Positions 32,789 through 38,608 of a stretch of 38,608 nucleotides of DNA are shown here, piece after piece. The notes below the pieces were generated by a model, which searched no databases, was not told the origin of the DNA, and was given only the letters and a program-made list of their open reading frames with translations. How positions within the stretch are numbered: the stretch's first letter is position 1; every line of letters begins with the position of its first letter. This stretch comes from an uncultured bacterium (GTDB taxonomy: Bacteria; Actinomycetota; Coriobacteriia; Coriobacteriales; Coriobacteriaceae), in assembly GCA_958349055.1 (NCBI GenBank), contig CATWBO010000024.1, positions 1 to 38,608 on the forward strand, written 5' to 3'. Made by a program: the position numbers and the translations under genes.

Positions 32789-33044
32789 GGCTGCCTCCGA
32801 CATCTTGTAGAAATCGAACGATGTTTCGGATGGTTCCCGCCGTCAATTCGTCAGATGGATGGGGTGCGTGCATCACGAACATTCTGCCGTCCGATGGCCT
32901 GTAGAAGCGAATGCGCGATCCGGATGTCCTGCCTTTGTTGTCCATTTCAAAGCCATATGAAGCCATAACTTTAAGAAAGTCAGCAAATCTATACGTTGAA
33001 GGACAGCTAAGCAGCTGGGCGATGAGTTTGTCGATCCGAGTCAT
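32781..33044 (-). CDS. hicA: HicA-family toxin
   Basis: The 87-aa protein is a small HicA-type mRNA interferase with a dsRNA-binding-like fold. It contains a short helix, FADFLKVMASYGFEMD, the strand TSGSRIRFYRPSDGRMFVMHAPHPSDEL (about 40-67) and the C-terminal helix AGTIRNIVRFLQDVG. Where many HicA toxins have GSH this one has GSR; H59 and H62 in the MHAPHPSD segment are the alternative catalytic candidates. I recall a subfamily with the same trait. GAGGCAGG precedes the ATG at 33044. The promoter and a perfect palindromic operator lie directly upstream. Confidence 0.9.
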   Translation of the reverse strand: MTRIDKLIAQLLSCPSTYRFADFLKVMASYGFEMDNKGRTSGSRIRFYRPSDGRMFVMHAPHPSDELTAGTIRNIVRFLQDVGGSHE

Positions 33045-33058
33045 CCTGCCTCACATCC

Positions 33059-33079
33059 TGCAACTATATTATAGTTGCA
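33059..33079. promoter_or_regulatory. Operator of hicAB
   Basis: The arms TGCAACTATA and TATAGTTGCA are perfect complements around a single central base. It sits 15 bases upstream of the hicA start codon. HicB antitoxins usually bind such sites. Confidence 0.8.
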
Positions 33080-33096
33080 ATTTAAGTCCGATGCAA
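33068..33096 (-). promoter_or_regulatory. Promoter of hicAB
   Basis: On the minus strand TTGCAT (33096-33091) and TATAAT (33073-33068) are 17 bases apart. The -10 box lies inside the operator palindrome, so antitoxin binding would block RNA polymerase. Confidence 0.72.
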
Positions 33097-33144
33097 TCAC
33101 CCATACTATAGAACATGTGTACGTATAGAACAAGTGTTCGAATC

Positions 33145-33180
33145 ACCACTGAGAAAGGGGACAGGCACCTTTGTGGTGGT
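33145..33180. repeat. CCACC-type hairpin, second copy
   Basis: ACCAC-x4-AAAGG at the left pairs with CCTTT-x3-GTGGT at the right, around GGACAGGCA. It is a relative of 32398-32440. Confidence 0.65.
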
Positions 33181-33198
33181 CTGTGCTGTGATGGGCGT

Positions 33199-33279
33199 CT
33201 GCGGCAGTTCGTCTCGATCTGTAACAGTAACTCGGCAAAATCGGACCTAGATGTTACAGATCGAGACAAACCGCCGCAG
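33199..33279. repeat. Long inverted repeat between hicAB and the peptidase gene
   Basis: Arms 33199-33226 and 33252-33279 (28 bases each, three mismatches, core TCTCGATCTGTAACA) enclose a 25-base loop. The 314-base gap 33045-33358 contains this repeat, the hicAB control region and two more hairpins, and no gene. Confidence 0.88.
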
Positions 33280-33308
33280 TGGGCTGCGCCGCCCCGTCCA
33301 AGCCGCAG

Positions 33309-33350
33309 AAAAAAGGTAGATTTTCAGGCATGTCCCAAAAATCTACCTTT
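33309..33350 (-). terminator. Intrinsic terminator of the M16C peptidase gene
   Basis: AAAGGTAGATTTT (33312-33324) pairs perfectly with AAAATCTACCTTT (33338-33350). Read on the minus strand, the stem ends in six Ts. It starts 9 bases past the stop codon. Part of it recurs in decayed form at 30647-30679. Confidence 0.85.
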
Positions 33351-33358
33351 GCTGTGCG

Positions 33359-36300
33359 TTAGCCCAGCAGGTCGATAACGTTAAAGCCGGTGTTGCTCTT
33401 GGCGATGACGTCTCGGCCGCCAAAGACGCAGGAGGGCGAGACGGCCGCAATGCGCGTCACGTCGGCGCCGAGTGTGCGCAGCTCACCGGGCGTGGCAGCG
33501 AGCATCTGGGCGCGGCGTTCCTCGCGTGCATGCGGATCGAGCCCGGCCAGGTAGGTCGTATTGCGGCGCTTGGTGAGCGCGTACGGCTTCACCGGCGCGT
33601 CCATGCCGCTCACACAGCTAACGATAAAGCCCTCAAAGGCGGCCTCGTCGGGCTCAAAACTGCCGAGCCATTCGCCTGCGCGCGCCACGCGCTCAATCGA
33701 GGGGTCGATTGCCGGGTCGCGGTAGGTGTAGAACGCCACCTGACGCTCACCTGCCGCGCGGAATCCGCAGCCGTACGCACCGCCCTTCACGCGGATCTCG
33801 TTCCACAGGTAGTCGTAGGAGAGTGCGTTGGCGGCAACCGCCCAGGTGCCCGTCACGTCGAGCCCCAAGCGACGCGGGTCGCACGCGCTTGCCGCAAAAC
33901 AGATGTCGCTGGGGATGACAAAAGCCTCGTGGCGGTCGCACGGCGTCGGCACCACGAGCGCGTCGCGGCCGGCAACGGCGCCGTCGCCGGCGTCCAGCCC
34001 CAGGTCGCCCGCGGCGGCCCAGTACGCGTTAAAGTCCTCATCGCTGCCGGTAAAGCTCGCCATGCAGCCATCGGCCACGAAGATACGACCTGCCAGCTCG
34101 GCAAGCTTGGCACGCAGGCCGTCCAGGCGCTCGTCAAAGTGGTCGAGCAGATCGCGCAGGAACAGATAGAAGTCCACGCCCGAAAGCTGCTCGCGCACCA
34201 CGGCCGAAGGCGAGCTGTAGCTCATCGCGCGACCGAGCGCCGCCGAGTGACCGTTGTTGATAAAGCCCTGCTCAAGCCCAATGCGAATCTGTGTGAGCAC
34301 GTCGCGCACGCGGTCGGCATCGGCATCGAGCAAAAGCGTGCTCGACCACACCTCGCGCGGCAGGCTCGCCAGCGCATCGATCTTCTCGGACAGGGCGCCG
34401 GCGCTCACCAGCAGGTAGGGGTGCACGCCGTCCACGTCGGGTTGGGTCATGACCTCGGTCGTAAAGCTCAAAAAGCCCAGCCTGCCGGCAAGCAAGTTAT
34501 CGAGCTCCTCTGCCGAGTGCTCGCTCGTGGGCAGCTGTTTGAACAGGCGGCAGAGCAGTGTCACGTAGGGCAGGTCTTCAAACGCGACGCAGCTCAGGTC
34601 GAAATACTGCATGGCGTAGGCCAGACGGTTGGTGGGGATGCCGTGGCGCAGGCAGGGGATGGGTGCGGTCGTGTCCACGACCAGCGGCGGCTCGGGGCGC
34701 GCCTCGCCAATGTCGGACACGCGCAGGCGCGGCAGCGTGGCCTTGGCCTCGGGCGTGTCTTCCGCCTCCTGCGCGGTACGCAGCGCAGCCGTGCGCTCGA
34801 CCACGTCGGCCAGCTCGGCATCGGTCATGGCATCGCGCTTGGCTGCCAGCTCAGCGGCCTCGGCGCCCTCCGAGCCGGCGCCAGCGTCCACCGGCACCAG
34901 CTCGACGAGCGCCATGTGGTCGTTCTCCAGCACCAACTCGCGCAGCAGGTCCTCAAAGTAGGTGCCGTCCAGCTCGCTACGCAGCTCCTTGTACACCGGG
35001 CCGTACTTGAGTGCCAGCGTCGCGGCGTCGTCATCGTAGAGCCAGGTGCTTAGCGCGTCGCACGCAATCGCCACGCCGTCGGCGATACCGTAGTCGCGCT
35101 GGCGCAGGTCGTATTCGTTGCTGCTGATGATGGCTTCCAGGCGCTCGCGCGGAACGCCGTGCTCGCACAGGTCGCGGCAGGCGTCCTGGAACACGCGGCG
35201 CAGCTCGCGCGCCACGCCGGGCTGCGCGTTTTGCAGCATGATGAGCTCGTAGGGCTGTAGGCTCTCGGCCGCGGTGTAGCTCACCACGTTGCCGCCCAGA
35301 CCGGCAGCCAGAATGGCCTTCTTAACCGGTGCTTCGTTGGAGCCCAGCAGCGCCTCGAACAGCATGTCTGCCGCGATCGTGCGCTTGCGGTCGAGCGCGC
35401 TGCCCAGCACAAGGCCCAGGCCCACCAGGGCGTTCTCGGGTGTAGTGGCCATCTCGACGCGCTTATACTCGCAGGTCACGGGTGCCTGCACGCCCAGCGG
35501 ATTGGGCGCCAGCGTGGACGGGTCCTCGCCGGCGGCGACGGCAGCGTCCATGCGGCGGCTCGCGGCACTCGGCTGCGACAGATAACGCTCGTCCAAAAAG
35601 GCCAGTGCGCGGTCCACATCTAGGTCGCCGTAAAGCGTGATGTAGGAGTTGGAAGGATTGTAGTGGCGCGCGTGCGTGTCCAGGAACTGCTCGTAGGTGA
35701 GCGCGGGAATCGCGCGCGGGTCGCCACCGCTCTCGTGCGCATAGGCGGTGTCGGGGTAGAGCGCGGCGTTGACGGCGTCGTCCAGCACGCTCATGGGGTC
35801 GGACAGCGCGCCCTTCATCTCGTTGAACACCACGCCGTTATAGCGCAGCGTGCCCTCGCGCAGGCTCGCGGAGCTGCCGTCGCCCTCGCCCTCGGCGCTC
35901 TCCGGCAGGTCCAGCTCGTAGTGCCAGCCCTCCTGCTCAAAAATGGTGGGCTTGGTATAGATGGCCGGGTTGAACACCGCGTCCAGGTACACGTCCATCA
36001 GGTTGTACAGGTCCTGCTCGTTGGTGGTGGCAACGGGGTAGATGGTCTTGTCGGGGTAGGTCATGGCGTTGAGGAACGTCTGCATGGAGCTCTTGATCAG
36101 GTCGACAAACGGCTCCTTGACGGGGAACTTAGCCGATCCGCACAGCACCGAGTGCTCAAGAATATGGAACACGCCGGTGGAATCGGCCGGCGGCGTCTTA
36201 AAGCCAATGGCAAAGGCCTTGTTCTCGTCGTCGCACGCCAGGTACAGCAGGCGAGCACCCGAGGCAGTGTGGCGCAGCACGTAAGCGTCAGAGTCGAGCT

Positions 36301-36403
36301 CGGGCACGGTCTCGCAGCGCTCGACGGCAAAACCGTGGCAGGTGGTACCGGGCACCAGCAGCGCGGCGGCAGCGGCGCGCGGGTCGGTTGAGGTGGTGGG
36401 CAT
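33359..36403 (-). CDS. Insulinase-family (M16C) zinc metallopeptidase
   Basis: The 1014-aa protein matches the presequence-protease type of M16 peptidase, with two pairs of similar domains in one chain. The inverted zinc motif HILEH is at 80-84 in STGVFHILEHSVLCGSAKFP. The family segments PFVDLIKSSMQTFLNAMTYPDKT and FEQEGWHYELD follow, and YNGVVFNEMKG lies in the first half. The C-terminal half contains GGAYGCGFRA, which resembles the substrate-grip strand of the family. Such enzymes degrade medium-sized unstructured peptides, and it is probably cytosolic, since no signal peptide is seen. AAGGAG at 36411-36416 supports the start at 36403; an earlier in-frame ATG at 36466 lacks one. Confidence 0.93.
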   Translation of the reverse strand: MPTTSTDPRAAAAALLVPGTTCHGFAVERCETVPELDSDAYVLRHTASGARLLYLACDDENKAFAIGFKTPPADSTGVFHILEHSVLCGSAKFPVKEPFVDLIKSSMQTFLNAMTYPDKTIYPVATTNEQDLYNLMDVYLDAVFNPAIYTKPTIFEQEGWHYELDLPESAEGEGDGSSASLREGTLRYNGVVFNEMKGALSDPMSVLDDAVNAALYPDTAYAHESGGDPRAIPALTYEQFLDTHARHYNPSNSYITLYGDLDVDRALAFLDERYLSQPSAASRRMDAAVAAGEDPSTLAPNPLGVQAPVTCEYKRVEMATTPENALVGLGLVLGSALDRKRTIAADMLFEALLGSNEAPVKKAILAAGLGGNVVSYTAAESLQPYELIMLQNAQPGVARELRRVFQDACRDLCEHGVPRERLEAIISSNEYDLRQRDYGIADGVAIACDALSTWLYDDDAATLALKYGPVYKELRSELDGTYFEDLLRELVLENDHMALVELVPVDAGAGSEGAEAAELAAKRDAMTDAELADVVERTAALRTAQEAEDTPEAKATLPRLRVSDIGEARPEPPLVVDTTAPIPCLRHGIPTNRLAYAMQYFDLSCVAFEDLPYVTLLCRLFKQLPTSEHSAEELDNLLAGRLGFLSFTTEVMTQPDVDGVHPYLLVSAGALSEKIDALASLPREVWSSTLLLDADADRVRDVLTQIRIGLEQGFINNGHSAALGRAMSYSSPSAVVREQLSGVDFYLFLRDLLDHFDERLDGLRAKLAELAGRIFVADGCMASFTGSDEDFNAYWAAAGDLGLDAGDGAVAGRDALVVPTPCDRHEAFVIPSDICFAASACDPRRLGLDVTGTWAVAANALSYDYLWNEIRVKGGAYGCGFRAAGERQVAFYTYRDPAIDPSIERVARAGEWLGSFEPDEAAFEGFIVSCVSGMDAPVKPYALTKRRNTTYLAGLDPHAREERRAQMLAATPGELRTLGADVTRIAAVSPSCVFGGRDVIAKSNTGFNVIDLLG

Positions 36404-36627
36404 ATGCAGTCTCCTTTGACGCCCCAGCGGGGGCGAATCGAGTCGAATCCTCGAGAGTATACCCATATGGAGCGCGGCTCTGCAGCGAACTGGAGACGAT
36501 GTGGGTAGACTAGCCTAACTAGGTTGATAACGAATGCCGCGGGTAGCCGCTGCACCCCGCTAAAGTGAAATAACACCCCGTTTACCGAATCATTTAGGAA
36601 ATATATGGACTCCTAAAAAGTTCTAAT

Positions 36628-36638
36628 ACAATATAAGT
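36628..36638. promoter_or_regulatory. Putative ACAATATA operator upstream of regulator D
   Basis: ACAATATAAGT lies 44 bases before the GntR start codon. A similar ACAATATAGTAC lies before the EIIA gene at 37489-37500. Confidence 0.42.
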
Positions 36639-36682
36639 CATCTATCTATAAACTGCTGATTCCTTGCAAAGGTATGGTTGAT

Positions 36683-37387
36683 ATGGTTGAAGCAAATAGC
36701 GTTATCCCCCTGTACAAACAGATTGTTCGCGCGCTTTCTGATTCGATCGCCAACGGCACGTACCGCCCGGGAGATAAGCTCCCGACCGAGGCGGAGCTTA
36801 TCGAGCAATTTGGCGTGAGCCGAATAACGGTTCGCTCCGCAATTAAAGAAATGGAAGATGCTGGGCTTGTTGAGAGGGCCCGCGGCAAGGGCACGTTCGT
36901 TTCGTCGGACACGCAGATGTATGCCGCGGACGACCGTGAGAGCTTTACCCATTCGTGCCAGCTTGCGGGCAAACAGGCGTCTACCAGGGTTCTCGAAATG
37001 GGCTGGGACTTCCCAAGCCTGCGAGACGCGAAGTTCCTGGGCGTAGACGATACCCAAAAGGTATTGCGTAGTCGTCGTCTGCGGCTTGTGGATGGCAAGC
37101 CCACGATGCTGGAAACCAATAGCTATTCCGCTGCGCTTTCTTTTTTGGAGCATGAATCCCTTGATGATTCGCTGATGGCGGTACTCGATCGCCAGGGGAT
37201 CAAGATGGGTCCCAACACGCGTACGCTCGAGGTCTGCTATGCGAGCGAGCTCGAGGCGGCATATCTTAACGTGGAGCTGGACTCTTCGCTGCTTCTGTTT
37301 GTCGATAGACGTTATGCTCCAAGCGGCGAGCCGCTCTTCATCTCCCGTCAGGTGTACTGCACCGAGCGGCTGAAGTTCTATTTGTAA
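36683..37387 (+). CDS. GntR/HutC-family repressor with UTRA domain (regulator D)
   Basis: The 234-aa protein has the GntR winged helix (about 6-75). Its recognition helix is VSRITVRSAIKEM and the wing GKGTFVS. The UTRA domain includes MLETNSYSAALSFL, LEVCYASELEAAYL and LFISRQVYCTERL. AAAGG at 36668-36672 favours the ATG at 36683; an ATG at 36674 is only one base from the ribosome binding site. Its codon use is less GC-rich than the housekeeping genes. It lies directly upstream of the EIIA and EIIB genes of a second mannose-family PTS and very probably controls them. Upstream DNA from 36467 to 36673 is AT-rich and holds the probable promoter. Confidence 0.92.
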   Translation: MVEANSVIPLYKQIVRALSDSIANGTYRPGDKLPTEAELIEQFGVSRITVRSAIKEMEDAGLVERARGKGTFVSSDTQMYAADDRESFTHSCQLAGKQASTRVLEMGWDFPSLRDAKFLGVDDTQKVLRSRRLRLVDGKPTMLETNSYSAALSFLEHESLDDSLMAVLDRQGIKMGPNTRTLEVCYASELEAAYLNVELDSSLLLFVDRRYAPSGEPLFISRQVYCTERLKFYL

Positions 37388-37488
37388 ATTAGAGATAGAT
37401 TGGTCTATTTACCGATCAATTGTTACCGTTCGCGGATTTGGAAAATAGACACACCGCGTAGGGTAGATTGCTAATATACTTTGTTATG

Positions 37489-37500
37489 ACAATATAGTAC
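37489..37500. promoter_or_regulatory. Putative ACAATATA operator upstream of PTS EIIA
   Basis: ACAATATAGTAC lies 22 bases before the EIIA start codon. It shares ACAATATA with 36628-36635. Confidence 0.42.
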
Positions 37501-37522
37501 GTCCTATTGGTATTGGAGAACT

Positions 37523-37942
37523 ATGAATAAGATATTGCTAGCGAGTCATGGTTATCTCGCCCAAGGCATGAAAAGCTCTCTGGAGATTCTGATGGGCACC
37601 AACGACCGAATCGAGTGCCTGTGCGCCTATGTCGATGACGATTCAAGGGACGTCGCGGCGTTGATTGATGCATGGATGGAGACGAGGGACCCTGCCGACT
37701 CTTGGTTTGTCGTGACTGACATCTTTGGCGGCTCTGTAAACAACGAATTCATTCAGAGACAGACCACCGGATCGTTTACGTTGATTACCGGAATGAACTT
37801 GCCGCTGCTGGTGGAAATGGTTACACAGCTGGACTCCCTGGATGCGGACAAGGCCAAGGCCGCGGTCGAGGGGTCGCGTCCGTTTATTCAGCTTTGCGAG
37901 GCGGCGGACATGCTTGCCGGCGCCGAGGAAGAAGAGTTCTAG
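37523..37942 (+). CDS. PTS mannose-family EIIA
   Basis: The 139-aa protein is a free-standing EIIA of the mannose/sorbose family. It starts MNKILLASHGYLAQG with phospho-acceptor His9, has the strand-helix VVTDIFGGSVNNEFI near the active site, and ends with an acidic tail (GAEEEEF). It matches the first half of the EIIA-EIIB fusion at 18424 in size and motifs. TTGGAG at about 37512-37517 is the ribosome binding site. It follows regulator D and precedes EIIB by 70 bases. Confidence 0.94.
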   Translation: MNKILLASHGYLAQGMKSSLEILMGTNDRIECLCAYVDDDSRDVAALIDAWMETRDPADSWFVVTDIFGGSVNNEFIQRQTTGSFTLITGMNLPLLVEMVTQLDSLDADKAKAAVEGSRPFIQLCEAADMLAGAEEEEF

Positions 37943-38012
37943 TTAGTTCTGGTTCGAGCCCTAGCTAAGGGCCACACCTGTCATTCCTTTATCACGTGCG
38001 GAGATGATAACG

Positions 38013-38486
38013 ATGATTAAGCTTACGAGAGTTGATTACCGACTGATTCACGGCCAAGTTGCCATGTCCTGGACTCACGCTTTGGATGTAGATTGCATCC
38101 TGCTTGCCAGCGATGCTGTGGCAAAAGACGACATGAGGAAGGCGGCCTTGAGGCTCGCCCGCCCCAGCGGCGTTAAACTCGTCATCAAGGATGTTGACGC
38201 TGCTATCGAGGCGCTCAACAGCGGCGTTACCGACAAGTATTCGCTGTTTATCATCGCTGAGACGATTGAAGATGTCTATCGTCTCGCTAAGGGTTGCAAA
38301 GACATCAAAGAGATCAATCTGGGTGGAACCCGAAAGACCCCTGAGACCACGCTTCATCCGACCCCTGCAATCTTTGCGACCGAGAAAGATGCCGAGCATA
38401 TCCAAGAGCTCCTGGGCGATGGCGTGGCCGTCGAAATCCGTCAGGTTCCCAATGACGCCAAGGTGTTTGCCAAGGACGTTTTTTAG
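38013..38486 (+). CDS. PTS mannose-family EIIB
   Basis: The 157-aa protein is the EIIB domain of the second mannose-family PTS. It starts MIKLTRVDYRLIHGQVAMSW with phospho-histidine H13 and carries the family segment EINLGGTRKTPETTLH. GGAG at 38000-38003 favours the ATG at 38013 over one at 38004. The expected EIIC and EIID genes do not follow within the window, and a strong terminator at 38538-38568 comes directly after. They may lie beyond the right edge in a separate unit, or this EIIAB pair may serve another transporter. Confidence 0.93.
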   Translation: MIKLTRVDYRLIHGQVAMSWTHALDVDCILLASDAVAKDDMRKAALRLARPSGVKLVIKDVDAAIEALNSGVTDKYSLFIIAETIEDVYRLAKGCKDIKEINLGGTRKTPETTLHPTPAIFATEKDAEHIQELLGDGVAVEIRQVPNDAKVFAKDVF

Positions 38487-38537
38487 CCGAAAACATGCTG
38501 GTGTTCGGTATTTATTGAACCGATACTCTATGTCTAT

Positions 38538-38568
38538 GCCCGTCGATCATTTGATCGGCGGGCTTTTT
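38538..38568 (+). terminator. Intrinsic terminator after EIIB
   Basis: GCCCGTCGATC at 38538-38548 pairs with GATCGGCGGGC at 38553-38563 (11 bp with one G-T pair, loop ATTT). TTTTT follows. The last 40 bases of the window are AT-rich and hold no visible gene. Confidence 0.9.
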
Positions 38569-38608
38569 ATTAAAGAAAAATCAAATAAATCCGAAATAGG
38601 TCTTGCAT

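Noticed and set aside
33530..35053. A 507-codon open frame on the plus strand opposite the M16C peptidase
   Set aside because: The opposite strand encodes a full peptidase with HILEH and family motifs; the plus-strand frame has the usual shadow composition.

Overview
The window looks like a chromosomal segment of a GC-rich gut actinobacterium of the Coriobacteriia, most likely a Collinsella. This rests on base composition, the mix of mannose-family PTS genes, GntR/UTRA regulators and DNA-repair genes, and several kinds of intergenic palindromes of a sort I associate with Collinsella. The assignment is from memory and was not tested by a search. No transposase, rRNA, CRISPR array or phage gene is visible.

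Positions 1-14990 are mainly housekeeping. In order: tRNA-Asp, an Rrf2-type Fe-S regulator, a MutY-like glycosylase without the Fe-S cysteines, rubrerythrin, two small membrane proteins, rmuC, an ABC exporter, nth, mfd, a PAP2 phosphatase, a threonine aldolase-like PLP enzyme and a GNAT acetyltransferase. DNA repair and oxidative stress are over-represented. The right part adds recQ, an L-2-hydroxyacid (lactate-type) dehydrogenase, metA, a 5-formyl-THF cyclo-ligase, a hicAB toxin-antitoxin pair and an M16C zinc peptidase.

Between 15.0 kb and the right end lies a dispersed sugar-amine system. It has four GntR/UTRA repressors (15007-15729 minus, 24544-25263, 27579-28343, 36683-37387). It has three SIS-domain proteins of the FrlB/GfrF deglycase type (15935-16927, 21225-22208, 28488-29456). 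It also has one complete mannose-family PTS (EIIAB, EIIC, EIID at 18424-21025) and the EIIA and EIIB of a second (37523-38486). My reading is uptake and phosphorylation of Amadori compounds such as fructoselysine or related glycated amines by PTS, followed by cleavage of the 6-phosphate by an SIS deglycase. Each GntR seems to have its own repeated operator word: TTGTATGC, CGTTAT/ATAACG, TAGRACAACRTAGAAC and ACAATATA. The second word links the DMT transporter at 17159, the PTS operon at 18424 and the GntR at 24544, although these are up to 7 kb apart.

The intergenic DNA is unusually structured. There are at least nine palindromic elements. Two families occur twice in the window with compensatory base changes in their stems (2636-2806 with 3547-3712; 22214-22359 with 25264-25411). 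These point to selection on, or mobility of, folded elements and are the least explained signal here. A 41-bp repeat at 14968-15008 carries the stop codons of two convergent genes.
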